Source: Thysanoteuthis rhombus
Taxonomy: Eukaryota > Mollusca > Cephalopoda > Oegopsida > Thysanoteuthidae
DNA: 64,000 bases
Reading direction: 5' to 3'
Assembly (NCBI GenBank): GCA_963457665.1
Contig: OY735207.1
Span: 32,929,816-32,993,815, forward strand
Shown here piece after piece: positions 34,461-46,020 of the stretch; within the stretch, counting starts at the first letter, position 1, and every line of letters starts with the position of its first letter. A program made the translations under genes and the position numbers. Under the pieces are notes generated by a model. The model saw nothing but the letters and a program-made list of their open reading frames with translations. It was not told the origin of the DNA and searched no databases.

Positions 34461-36314
34461 GCTTAATCTTTACCGGCTTAGCATCTAACCACTTATGCAT
34501 GTCTTGACATCCCATAAGGTTTGGAAAGAGTTGAAAAACCTTGATCAGCTAATGGGACACAACAGACGTAGTTGCTTTTGAAATGTAAATTGAGCGATCA
34601 TGCTGCCAATCTTGTAATTGTTCAGTACATATCAAAGTGTATACTGAACATAATCCTAGATAACTATGTTAAACATGTATGTTACTGTCTTATGTATTTA
34701 CTCAACTATATTTTTTTATCATTTTAAGGTAAATTCTCCTTACTTACAAATAAAAAGTTTACTGCGGTTTTGTGTCTTACAGAGCAAAATTTGACCGCAA
34801 AATTTGTGAAACCTTTGATATCCCATGAGTAATTGAAATTTTTTTGATTTTGCCACAAAAGAAGTTGTCTAAATTTTAGCCCCCTAAAAATGTTTAATAT
34901 TTCATTAACTACAACATAGAATTGAAATGTTTCTTCACAGTTTTCGTAACATTACTTGATGATATTTTTTTGTTATTAGAACCTATTGCTATTTTCTATA
35001 GTTCAGTTACTTTAATCCATTTATATTTTGGTAAGAATACTGTATCAATAAACATGCTATTGTAACTATTTTCACTTGTTCTTTTTCTCCTCCTGAATTC
35101 CTTTATCAATTATTGGATAAAGGAGACTTACCAACACATGTTTTCTTAGATAAAATAAGATTTATGTTGACTCTGCATTTTTAAAAATGATTCTACACGG
35201 GATCGCAAAACATATGGTACATGCATACTGAAATTTATAACCATGGACAAATGTAAATAAAGGTAAAGTGAAAAGTATAATAGATATACAGGTGATAGTG
35301 GTAGTGGACAGGTATATTAATTAAACTAAATGGATTTTGAGTGCATAAAGAAATCAAGGCAGGGCTGGGTTATGTGTGTGGTCAGTAGGGAGATATTAGA
35401 TCATATCCTGTTGTAGGATTGAACCAGAAAATAGATCTTCAGATGTTTGATGAATATCTGAGTTGAGTGTCTCTTGGGGAAAGTATCAATTTCTATGTGA
35501 AAATAGGGAGTGGTGTTAAGATCAAAAGGGATAAACTGAAAAGTTTTAGGTCAAATTTATGTTGAATGAGAATGTTCTTAATTGGGAATGATGTCATGTA
35601 TTGGGTGTTATCCGCTGACTGGGGGAGGTTGAACAGGTGTTTGTATGCTCATTTGATAGAGAGAAATGGATCATAGGGATGAATAGTGTTGGGGCGGAGT
35701 AAGTATGAGGTATTAATGAGTGTCTTTGAGAGTTAATTGAAGATAGGTGATGGTGAGTGTTAGCTGAAAATAATGGGTTGATGTTTTTGTCATTTTAGAG
35801 TTGGTAAGGTTTAGCATTGAGGCTAATACTGTACATCGGAAATAGATGTTTGATAATGAGTTTTGCAACATAAATTGCCAATGTACAATATCTGCCTGAA
35901 CACTAAACCTTACTGAACCACAAACCACCTTGTAATTTTGGTATATTCAAAAAAGAATTTTAAAGTATGATACTGATAGTAGACGCTGTAGTGAATGATG
36001 AACCTTCAGGAAAACAACCATATCATTTGATTCTCCATTTTCAGAGGGATGTCTGAAAAAATGCATGGGGATTTTTTGTTTCACAGCTCCATTAAAGTAA
36101 ATTCATAATTTTGAGCAGGGATATGCAGACCAGGTCAATAGTGGCGAATTTCCATTTTTTCTTGTGCACATTTGACTCTTTCATATGTATTAAACAGTGG
36201 AGGTTGGCAGGGAATAGTATCAGAAATAGCCTCTGAATACAATGTTATCACAGTTTCTCCTTTTCAATCGTTTCCCATCCTTCCTTTTCCTCTTTCCTTC
36301 ATCTTTCTCTGTGT
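34461..36314. other. No recognisable feature
   Basis: About 1.85 kb of AT-rich, largely non-repetitive DNA. The - frame at 35713-35928 has no motif. Confidence 0.5.
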
Positions 36315-36690
36315 ATGTGTGCTTTTCTCTCTCTCTCGTCTATTCTCTCTCTCTCTCCTCTCTCTCTCTCCTCTCTCTCTCTCCTCTTTCTCTCTCTCTC
36401 GTCTATTCTCTCTCTCTCTCTCGTCTATTCTCTCTCTCTCTCTCGTCTATTCTCTCTCTCTCTCTCGTCTATTCTCTCTCTCTCTCTCGTCTATTCTCTC
36501 TCTCTCTCTCGTCTATTCTCTCTCTCTCTCTCGTCTATTCTCTCTCTCTCGTCTATTCTCTCTCTCGCCTATTCCCTCTCTCATTTATTCTCTGTCTCAT
36601 TTATTCTCTCTCTGTCTCATTTATTCTCTCTCTGTCTCATTTATTCTCTCTCTGTCTCATTTATTCTCTCTCTGTCTCATTTATTCTCTC
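36315..36690. repeat. CT-rich array of 22-bp and 20-bp units
   Basis: A (CT)n start is followed by units of cgtctatt plus CT, spaced 22 bp (gtctatt at 36401, 36423, 36445, 36467 and on). From about 36590 20-bp units of tgtctcatttattctctctc follow. Ser/Leu/Phe frames of up to 197 codons across it are low-complexity by-products. Confidence 0.95.
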
Positions 36691-37319
36691 TCATGTCACC
36701 ATACATGTTCGCTCTGTTCCCTTTTCTTTGCTATTTGTGTTCACTCTCCTTCCTTTTCTTTGTAATTTTTATTTATATTAACATTCAATCTCTCTCTTTC
36801 TTGTGTCTTTTGATGCCAGTATATACACTACCTTGTTTCTCTAACTGAGGATAAGTGTATCAGAAACCTTTTGATCAAATGAAATAAAATCTCCATTTTT
36901 AAAGTTTTTTGTCCCTTTGTTAGGAATAACATACTAACCTAAAATTCATTTCCTCAGGCATTAAACTGTTTTGTTTGAAACTGGAAAAAAAGGGAGATTA
37001 AATTCCAAAAAGTCAGTTTAAAAGAATTAATGCTTTTGTACCTAATAACCCTCTCCATTAACATCTCATTTTCTGTGTCTCCGTCCTACCCAAATGTTGC
37101 TTTTGATCATAAGTAATGAGTAGGTTCTGTTACTGAAATTAAGTCTTTTATGATACAATGCTTGTGTGGGAATTTCTATCAAAACTTCTTATAGCATGAT
37201 ATTGACCATTGAATAGAAGTCAATGTATCATGAATCTAAGGTCTTTGTGGATTTGTTTTTATTTCAGGACATGAAAATTGTGCTTTCCAAAGTTTTAATT
37301 CTCACTATCTATAACGGAG
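36691..37319. other. No recognisable feature
   Basis: Noncoding DNA. Confidence 0.5.
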
Positions 37320-37480
37320 GAAGCTTTTTATCATAATTACTGATAATGTTATCATATAGTTATTATCCAAGTCAGTTGGTTTCAAGCACTTGAAATTAAT
37401 TAAAAGATTAAAACATTTAAGATAAATTTTATATTATTTTTCATAAAGTAATGTTGTTAGTAATGATGCATTTAATAATT
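37320..37480. repeat. Dispersed repeat (partner at about 26.47-26.61 kb)
   Basis: Begins ttatcataattactgataat; matches are as listed for the 26.5 kb copy. Same orientation. Confidence 0.6.
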
Positions 37481-37749
37481 ATACATAATGAATTCATAAC
37501 AATGGACGTAAATTGTTCAAATCATTATATCCTTTGGTCATGTTATCAGTAGTTTATTGTTTAAAAGACCCTGTCTTTGAGTGTTTTCTTCTGTGATATA
37601 AACTTTCATGATTATAATGTCCATAGTAGTTTTAATAAAAGGTGTGAACAATTCTGGCATACATATATGTAGGCAAGGCTCAAGAAAGCTCCAAGTTTCC
37701 ATTGTGTGCAAATTTTTCACTGGAAAATTTCTGAGGCTTCTTAATTGAG

Positions 37750-38430
37750 CACATCATCATCATCATCATCATCAGTCTTTTAACGTCCGTCGTTGGACAT
37801 AGACCTTCCCCAGGATTTGCCACACTTCCCTATCATGGGCGTCACTTGTCTAGCTCGTCTCTCCATCTAACATTTTGCCAGCCTCGGTTGTGCATGTGGT
37901 CTTGGGGGATCCATGTTGTGAGTCGCGATGTCCATCGATTGTCTGCCATTCTTGCAACATGGCCAGCTCACCGCCATTTGAGATTTTTAATGGATTCTAT
38001 GATGTCCCGAATTCTCGTCTTTTCTCGGATGTACTGTGCTGTCTTGTGGTCTCTCCATGTGAGGCCTAACATTATTCTTTCATGTGCACATTGCATGGTT
38101 CTCAATTTACGTGTCTGTCTCTTGGTTAGGTTCCATGTTTCAGCTCCATAAGTGACTATTGGGAGGATGCATTGGTTATACACCCTTCTCTTTAGGATCA
38201 ATGGGATCTCATTATTTTTGAAGGTTGAGCCATCCTAGTGTGATTCTTCGCTTGATTTCTTCTTCTTTTGAGGGTCTCATAGAGATTCGTTGTCCTAGGT
38301 AGATGTAGTGGTCTACTTCTTCCAGTTGTGTGTCCTCGATTTTGATCTTAGTGTTTTTATCCCCGATGTGGTTGTTACACATGATCTTCGTCTAGCTGAA
38401 GTTCATGTGTAGGCCGACTTTCTTGCTCTA
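37750..38430 (-). mobile_element. RTE-clade LINE, 5'-truncated 3' end (copy 3)
   Basis: Best preserved of the four related copies. On the - strand a 77-codon frame (38201 to 37968) reads ILKRRVYNQCILPIVTYGAE, TWNLTKRQTRKLRTMQCAHE, RIMLGLTWRDHKTAQYIREK and IIESIKNLKWR, the conserved post-catalytic part of RTE reverse transcriptase. The following C-terminal words and the 3' end adjoin a seven-unit GAT tail (on + catcatcatcatcatcat at 37752-37774). Truncated near 38430. A stop replaces the expected Trp after LKWR. Compared with copy 1 it lacks a segment near 38225. Confidence 0.92.
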
Positions 38431-38814
38431 ATGTGTAAAAAAAACATTAGTTTAGTAGATTTGTCTATGTGTGTGTATACAAAGGCCAACATGCTGTGAT
38501 TTTCATCAATCCTCACCCAATCCAAACAAGAGACATATTTTTAACTTTTCTCAAAGTACTTATTTTAGATTTTATGAAAAAAATTTCGAAGGTTTTACTA
38601 ATGAAGTTCTATTCACAATGTAACTATAATGTAAAACTTGGAATTGACTTTTGGGTGTTTTTTTGTTTACAGGAAGTTTGTTTTAAATCAATTTTAATTT
38701 TACTCAAAATTTAAAAAAAAATCAATGTAAATCATGATTTATTGTTCACTTGTACTTTCTTAAAGGAAGGTTAGTGTAAGACATACTGAATCAAATATTA
38801 ATTTCTAATCATCA

Positions 38815-38960
38815 ACTGAAGGTGTGAGGTGGCTGAGCAAGTAATGGACTGGAAAATGAACCCTGCCTGGGATAGTTTGTGTTCATTGCACTGTACTACC
38901 CTTGGGAAAGACACAGATCCAAGTATCCTCATGTTATGAGTGAAATAATGCCGGATGGAG
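38815..38960 (+). repeat. Probable tRNA-derived SINE, worn
   Basis: The phrase ggtgtgaggtggctgagcaa resembles a tRNA-Leu/Ser-like A box region (GGTGGCCGAGTGG). About 70 bp later ctacccttgggaaagacaca resembles a body motif (CTTGGGAAAGACAC) that I recall from SINEs of molluscs and other marine invertebrates. The B box is not clear. Confidence 0.5.
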
Positions 38961-41445
38961 TGAGTAATGTCACTCCAGGCATTTGTCACCTCTAAGTCTA
39001 ATTCACATATTGCAAATGGGCTTAGTAAGTACTGATATGATATGTGTAGCTAGTGTAAAGACACTATTTATTTACTTTAACTTACTAATCACCAACTGAA
39101 AGAGAAATTTTTTTTATAAGTGCAATAACATTTTTTCTATAAAATGAAATCTCTGAATTATTATGTTTAAGCATCTCAAAATTCTGGCAGCCTTACAAGC
39201 ATAGTACTCATCAAAGATGATGATTATTTATACATGAATCTGTCCTATGGCTAGTTATCCACCCTGTTTAAGTCTCACGTTATTAAAAAATGCTGAAAAA
39301 ATTAAAATATTTGAATAAACTTCTTATCTGAAGAAAGAAAAACAAAACAAGACCATAAGTTCAATTTCAATGCGTCTACCATCTTGAGAAAAGAAATTAG
39401 AAGTAGATTTTGGAGGGAAATGACGTAGCCAGATGTAGCCAAAAAATGGCAAATTTGGCAACCCTATTTTATGTCCCATCTTTCTGTCTCCTTCCTAATC
39501 CCTCCAGTTGGTGCACGTCCCAGCTTTGATCTTTCCCTTTACTTTATCCCTGTTGCCCTTTAAAGTTGAAAAATTGAAGGAGAAAAGCGTCTTTATGTAA
39601 GTAAAACAAAAAAAACAAAAAAAAAAATGTATCCAATATATGGAGGGAGTGGTCTTCTGCCAAAGTCACCCAAACATCAACTTTTCTAGATTTTTCCTTT
39701 TTTTTTTTTTTTTCCTCTTCTCCCTTCCTTCCTTCCCGAGGAACTAATTCTCATTCCAATGAGTGGCACTTGCTGCTCAGACACTTTCACTTTCTTGGAG
39801 GTCATCAATATTGGTTGAACAAGCACCAAGCTACATAAGCAAACCCAGAACAAGATTCAATGCTTTATGAATGCCTATGCCTAGTGGAGTAAAAACAGCC
39901 TTGACAACCTTCCATAACTGTAAAGTAGTATTGTTGGTGTTTTGCGCCTTTGCTAGAAAAATTAACGTGTTTTGTTCTACTCAGTATATGTAGCTGGATT
40001 TTTTTTCTCCTGCTGATTGACTAGTAGACTACTGTTTGACTATTTGAAAGCCCGATCTAAAAACCATTTATAAGAGAGAGAGTGAAATAAATAAAGGGAG
40101 ACTGAAAAACACATTGCTGGAAATGTAGCAATGGACAAGAAGAGTAATCCAAATGACTTGAAAAAGAATATGCAGTTAATTTTAATGAAATTTCAATGTA
40201 TATTTACACCAAACTCAGAACATCACCTTACTGATATAAATAAACATCTACAATGATTACTACAATACTCACCTTAGAAAACATTTTTTTAAAAGAAACT
40301 AAGAAATCAATATTTAATTGAAATATTGTTCATTTCAATATTTTTGTGTTTATTCACATCATTCCCGGATGGACTTACGTTACTTGATTATAGGAGTACA
40401 TGGATAGTTATGAAAAGAATATAAAATGAAGAGTAGACATGGTGAGTAAAAATGGAGGTTAAGAAGGGTTTGAATTGAACTTGATTTGCAAAAATTTCTT
40501 TTTATTCATTTGTATGTATGAAGATAATGTAAATAAACATCAAAATATTTCTTTAAAAAAACAAAAAACAAGGAAGTTAACTTCAATTATTATCCTTGGT
40601 AATTAAGTGTTGATTAACTCCAAATGTGTTTTTGGAGTCTGTAACGTCACACACTTGCAAATATGCTATGCCCCCCCCCATAAAAACACGGCAACTAAAA
40701 GCTGTTGTCACTTTTTGTCAGTGTGTTTCTTGGTTGCTGTCACACGATTCAAAGTCTAACCTGGAAGTAGGTAGGTAGTAACGTATCTATTAGGCCGACC
40801 TAAATGGGGGTCAGAAAAGTTTGTCGCACCAATCCATTATTCATCCATACAGACATGATGCATGAATAATCACATATCATTTTGAACAGGTATTATACCA
40901 GTATCCAAATCTTACATATTGTCCAATGATAGTGAGAATTTTCATTTGATTTTTCAAATGAAAGATTTAATTCACCATTTTGAGTCATTATTGATTGCTC
41001 ACAAGTATTAAAAACAATCAAGATCATCTGAAATGTTATGAGAAAGGCAACATTTTTGGGATAAGCACCAACTTGTTTTTGCCTTCTAAAAATTATTCTT
41101 TCAGACTACGTATTTGATGGTAGCCTTGAAGATTTATTTGTTTTTGACAAGACTTTTGTTATTGAAATGATCAAAACCGACTTTTTTAATACCCTGAATA
41201 CATATCCTACAGACAGGTTATTCAACTAGATGAATAAAATGAAAATTTCATTTTTTCATTCCAAAAAATCAACATTAGATAAAGTTCAATTTTTACAATA
41301 TGAAGTTTAAGTATTTTTTGACATTAACTGTACAGATTCAAAAGTAAATCTCAAAATGAAATTAACTTTAAATTAACCTGTGATTAAGTTTTGTTTTTTT
41401 GCTGTATGAAATACTAGCAAAAATATCTGGTGTTGTATGGGGGGG
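38961..41445. other. No gene; AT-rich DNA
   Basis: About 2.5 kb with many poly-A/T runs (for example 39600-39630, 39697-39715), a C-run near 40672 and a G-run near 41440. No protein family recognised on either strand. Confidence 0.5.
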
Positions 41446-41449
41446 GGGG

Positions 41450-42745
41450 AAATAACGACAAATATTACTATTTCCCCTTGCTTTAGACCCTAAAAATGAA
41501 AAAATAGTTAACTCTTATTCTTAACTGCTGAAAGTGAGAAAAAACACCCTAGCTTTTGACACCTAATACTGGAAAAAAGTTCCCCTCAATTTTGCCCACT
41601 GAAAAAGGAAAATATAATTCCGCCACCTCAATTTTCATCCCTGAAAGTGAAAAAATTCCCTCTACAATTTTGATATCTAAAAGTGAAAAAAAAGATCCCC
41701 TTTGGATTTTGACCCCAAAAGGAGAAAAAAAGATTCTTTCTCTGTTTTGACCAGTAAAATTGGAGAATAGAAGTTAGCTCTTGATTTTAATCTCTTAAAA
41801 GTTTTTTTAAAAGTTTTTGACCCCTAAAAGTGGTGAAAAGGATTTTCCTTTAAATTTTGAATGCCCAAAAGGACAAATAAAAATTCCTCACTGGATTTTG
41901 ATCCCTAACAATGAAAAATAAAGAATCTTCCCCTTGATTTTGACCCCTAAGTGCAAAAAAACATTCCCCCTTGATTTTCACAGCCTTGAAACGAAAAACA
42001 CTCCCCCCCCTTGATTTTGACACATAAAATTGGAAAAAAAAGATCTTTTTTGATTTTGACCCCCAAGAATGGAAAATGTTCCCTCTAAATTTCAACTCCT
42101 AAAAGTAGAAAAAAGGTCTTCTTTTCTATATGCAACCAAGAAATTAGAAAACAAATTTTCCTCTAGCTTTTGACCCCTAAAAATGAAAAAAAATTTTGCT
42201 GGATTTTGACACCCCCCCCCCTCCCCGATTTGACTGCAGCCCCTAAAATTGAGAGGATAATACTCCTTTGGTTTTGACTCGTACCATTGAAAAAAAATTT
42301 CTCTTCAATTCAGACTCCAAAAATTGAAGAAGAAAAATCTTTTCTTCAATTTTAATTCCTAAAAATGAAAGGTTTTTGATCGCCTGAAAATATATATCCT
42401 TGACAATGAAGCAAAATGTTTTGATTGAAACATGAACAAACAACTGAAGCACAAATGAAGTCCACACCGTGAGTCGTACATCAACTGTTTTTGTTTTCTG
42501 TATGAGAAAGATTTGAGATTTCTTCAAAAAAAGATGACTTAAATCAATTCCACTAAATTTGATATTTTATATTCCCCCTCGATTTTGACCCCTGAAAGCG
42601 AAAGAAAATCTTCCCTTCGATTTTGACCAATGAAAAAAAACTGAAATTTCTTCTACAATTTTGACAATACTACAACCAAGAATGAAAGTTAATTTTATAA
42701 TTTAATGCCTGTAGAAGAAAAGAAAAAAATCTTATAAGAAATAAT
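41450..42745. repeat. Degenerate tandem array of about 37-bp units, 'TTTTGACCCCTAAAAGTG' (locus 1)
   Basis: The core ttgattttgacccctaaaag followed by tgaaaaaaa and a C/T-rich link recurs roughly every 35-40 bp from about 41540 to 42650. Clear examples lie at 41702, 41815, 41893, 41932, 42010, 42047, 42165, 42193 and 42577. Unit identity is low and spacing drifts, so it is old; an interruption lies at about 42370-42540. The array end (about 42703-42745, agaagaaaagaaaaaaatct) resembles the end of the second locus near 53020-53060. Frames on both strands (for example + 41556-41750, - 41850-42095) translate the repeat and are not genes. Confidence 0.85.
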
Positions 42746-43610
42746 GTCGAATTATTCAGCATTATAGTCATGAACTTAATAAATCCCTTCAAAACCCCTT
42801 AAAACATCACAAATCACCCCAGATATTTCTTGCATGCTCTAACCCTGCACATTTTAGGGATATCTTGAATAATTTTTTTGGCTACAATGAACCATTTGGG
42901 AGGAGAAGGTGAACATAGTCACAAACATTCACAAATATAAGTATAGATAAATATTTTGAGAAAATAAATGCACAAATTCATAAGCACAACCTAAATGTCA
43001 GTTTCACTAATTAATAATTGAAAAAAATGGACTGAAAGGTTTTTGATGAAACATCCATCCGCATCGATGAAATATATTCTTCAAGTCATCTGACCACAGT
43101 TTCATCACATATCAGCAACAGCCATAATATATCACAGCAGTTAAATTAATGTATCTAAATATAAGTGGAGGAAAAATGCATTAAATCATAAGACCTTGAA
43201 CAGTGTGGTTTTGAACAGCTCTGAAAACTTTATAACAAATCAACTGTTACACCAAGATATACCTATATTTTTATTTCATCAGCTGAAATTTGATCTATGT
43301 TTTTTTATCACTAACATTCTTAGTAGCTGCTATTGTTAAACCAGCATGTACCTATAAAAAATGACAGCTTATTTATGTACGGATTGGCACAAAGGAGCCT
43401 AAAGTGATTTTATTGTGTAATTTATTTTTGATGATACAAATATCCTAACTAGAAGTTTTTTTTCTGAAGTCTCAACTCATCTCAAGCCTCAAGCTGTTTC
43501 TAATGTGTGATAAGACATGAAGACATAAGAATTTCTCTGATGGAATATTCATTATGTCATGTAATAATTTGAAGGTAAACTAACCAATCAGAGCATCCTA
43601 TTTCAGCTCA
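42746..43610. other. No recognisable feature
   Basis: AT-rich noncoding DNA. Confidence 0.5.
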
Positions 43611-43613
43611 AAT

Positions 43614-43634
43614 ATATACATATATATATATATA
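43614..43634. repeat. (TA)n microsatellite
   Basis: Short TA run upstream of the SINE at 43678. Confidence 0.9.
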
Positions 43635-43677
43635 ATTTGGAGATAAAGCAGTTATTTGGGCCTTCCCATTATCATTA

Positions 43678-43945
43678 GCTGTTTAGCTCAATGGTAAGAG
43701 CAATGCTATGCCACTTGAAGCAGCTGACTATTTATTGCAGTTCGATTCCTGCAGCAGCTCCATTTTCTTGGAGTTTATTATATTTATGCTGTCGAGGCCA
43801 AATGATACATACATTGTGTAATAATGTGAGATCATTTCAACTAGAGATTGAAAGTTATATAATGCATTTAAAATTATATGTCAGATTATGTATCCATTCC
43901 TTAACAATGTGTCTGTGTATATATATATATATATATATATAACCT
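43678..43945 (+). repeat. tRNA-derived SINE, copy 1
   Basis: The first 81 bp is tRNA-like: gctgtttagctcaatggtaa has the A box TAGCTCAATGG and a perfect four-base D stem (GCTC/GAGC around AATGGTAA), and agttcgattcc at 43739-43749 fits the B box. The first and last four bases of this head (GCTG and CAGC) can pair like an acceptor stem. The body (tgtcgaggccaaatgataca, then gatcatttcaact) is shared with a second copy at 45.80 kb. The anticodon arm does not fold, so it is a SINE head and not a tRNA gene. The 3' end is near the TA tract at 43918-43941. Confidence 0.85.
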
Positions 43946-44582
43946 CTGAGTTAAGGAATCCTCTAACACTCGATAGACCTTTTAAGAAAGATTATGATTA
44001 CACACATACCTCTGTTACAGAAAGGAAAACAAAAGTCTCACCCACCATTGACCAAAAAGATTATTGAAACAATACATCCCACTTCCACCCCGCCCCATAT
44101 ATGTCAACACCTATACCTTAAATGCCAAGCGCCAACTCCCTATCTTAAAAAGAAAACCTTAGAAACAGAAACATTCCAGAAAACTGACCATTTTCATCCT
44201 GACCACTCCTCTCACTGACCCCTCTTATCTCAGAGCAACCTGATACTCACAGGCACAGGTACAAACACCTCACACGGACTCTTCTTATTTCAGACCCACC
44301 TGATTCTCACACAGATATAAACAACTCCCCCTCATACTAACATCACAGAAATCTTATTTCTTTCCTTAAATCTCAACATATAAACAGCATACAGCTTTCT
44401 CTGCAATGGCTGCAGGTTCTTTTGAAGAAGGTCGTTGACAACCATTGAAATGCATCAGAAAATGCCCTTGTGCTTCTAAAATTTTCGAGATGTTACACCT
44501 GTTTTTTTCTCTTGAATTTCATTTTCACCTTCCAATTGTCAATTTAGAATATATATACGTATGAAATTTTATACATAAAATA

Positions 44583-44585
<3 letters not shown>
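43946..44585. other. Unusual C-rich, T-poor block; no gene recognised
   Basis: About 44020-44340 is markedly rich in C and A on this strand (cacccaccattgacc, cccacttccaccccgcccca). Words such as cctcttatctcagagc / ctcttcttatttcagacc and cacctgattctcac / aacctgatactcac recur about 65-70 bp apart, suggesting an old tandem duplication. The + frame at 43994-44218 is Pro/Thr/His-rich without a known motif. Confidence 0.4.

Positions 44586-44587
<2 letters not shown>

Positions 44588-44634
<47 letters not shown>
44588..44634. repeat. (TA)n microsatellite
   Basis: Perfect TA run. Confidence 0.95.
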
Positions 44635-44638
<4 letters not shown>

Positions 44639-44854
44639 CACACCGAAGTACAAACCAGTATTTCATTTGTGAAGTGTTTATTACGTATAGTGCTCTATAC
44701 ACAAACATTGAGTTAGAGTTGGACTTTGAATAAGGTGAATAATTGATATGCTACATTAAAACATTTATGTGTCTGCCCTTCCGGGCTTATGAGTCATTCA
44801 AAATCATGGACCAATAGTTCCAATTTTGCTCTAACTTTGATCACAGGATTTCAG

Positions 44855-44998
44855 GGGTCTGAAATGAAGTCCTGGAAAGTTGAGGCTCAATATCTTTACT
44901 TTCAGTTATTATGAATTAATAAATAATGACTTCTTTGTTCTGTTTAACTATGGCCAAACTATTTATTCTATTTTTAACTCCCCATCTTGAGGTTGTTA
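44855..44998. repeat. Dispersed repeat (partner at about 28.97-29.10 kb)
   Basis: See the 28.97 kb copy for the shared words. Just upstream (44760-44810) lies a half copy of the 24.0 kb foldback sequence. Confidence 0.6.
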
Positions 44999-45364
44999 GC
45001 CAAAGACGGACGTTACAACGCCAGTGGTGATGTGTTGCCAGCTTTATTTTTAAGGAAAACTCATGAAATTGAAAATATTTTTCCAAAATTCTAATGAAAA
45101 AATATTTTGCTAATGGCGATACTGAAATAGCCAAACAGCACAAGTACAACCAAGAATGATATATATTTATGGTATTATGTTTTTCCAATGTATAATTTAT
45201 GTACTCTCTTACACTTTGTTAGCTCTTACACTCGAAAACGACTGAGCAAATTTTCATATTCACTTCTTGTTTTTGTTTTTATTATTTCAGGAGTGTCACT
45301 TTTTTATTCACTTGAATTTTTTATATCCATTCATTTGAGTCATATGTAAGGATGGTACTGAATT

Positions 45365-45456
45365 GGGAGGTCATAAGGGGGAATAGATGCTTATATATAT
45401 ATATATATATATATAAAAACACACATTACAGACATCTATTCGCCCTTACAATCTCC
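45365..45456. repeat. Inverted repeat around a TA tract
   Basis: The left arm ggaggtcataagggg plus gaatagatg (24 bp, 45366-45389) pairs with catctattcgcccttac plus aatctcc (45433-45456), with 20 of 24 positions complementary. The loop contains (TA)n at 45390-45414. Confidence 0.8.
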
Positions 45457-45466
45457 TCATCATGAC

Positions 45467-45472
<6 letters not shown>

Positions 45473-45525
<53 letters not shown>

Positions 45526-45548
45526 GTGTGTGTGTGTATTGGTGTATC

Positions 45549-45587
<39 letters not shown>
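45473..45587. repeat. (TA)n tracts with a (TG)n interruption
   Basis: TA runs at 45473-45521 and 45552-45587 separated by tgtgtgtgtgtattggtgta. Confidence 0.95.
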
Positions 45588-45588
<1 letters not shown>

Positions 45589-45799
45589 AACATATGTGTG
45601 TATGATTATATAGTGTTATATCATATTGGAACTCTTACTTGAAAACGATCTTTTGTTATTAGAAAACAGGGCTGCTGCTGGATTTAAACGTATGGCCAAT
45701 AGTGTAGCCACTTCACGAAGAAAGAAACAATAGAGCAGATATAGACCATGAATTAACAAAAATGAGGATTTGGAGTTATTTGAGCCTATGTATTTCTGT

Positions 45800-46020
45800 C
45801 ACCTGCTCAATGGTAAGAGCAACACTATGTTGAAGCAGCTACCCTATCGGATGCATGTTTTGATTCTGGCAGCAGCCCTATTTTCTTCACTTGTTTATTC
45901 TATTTACGTTGATTTTGTCGAGGCCAAATGATACATCCACTGTGTTTTAACGGAAGATCATTTCAAATAAGAGTTTCAATATAACGCATTTTATAATCAT
46001 TCTGTAGAATCATATATCTA
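45800..46020 (+). repeat. tRNA-derived SINE, copy 2
   Basis: The D-arm-like phrase tgctcaatggtaagagca retains the GCTC/GAGC stem. The B box is worn (gttttgattctgg). The body tgtcgaggccaaatgataca and gatcatttcaaataagagtt aligns with copy 1 in the same orientation 2.1 kb upstream. Confidence 0.8.

Noticed and set aside
36172..36848. Ser/Leu/Phe-rich frames up to 197 codons
   Set aside because: Low-complexity products of the CT-rich array; all three phases are open alike.
37846..38151. 101-codon and 64-codon + strand frames
   Set aside because: Shadows of the RTE reverse transcriptase on the - strand. The same applies to 13256-13482 and 58278-58490.
41556..41750. 64-codon frame with repeated Pro/Ser/Glu/Lys phrases as a repeat protein
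   Set aside because: It simply translates the 37-bp degenerate array; the frame is lost in neighbouring units.
43678..43758. A functional tRNA gene
   Set aside because: A and B boxes and the D stem are present, but the anticodon arm does not fold and a SINE body follows, with a second copy nearby.
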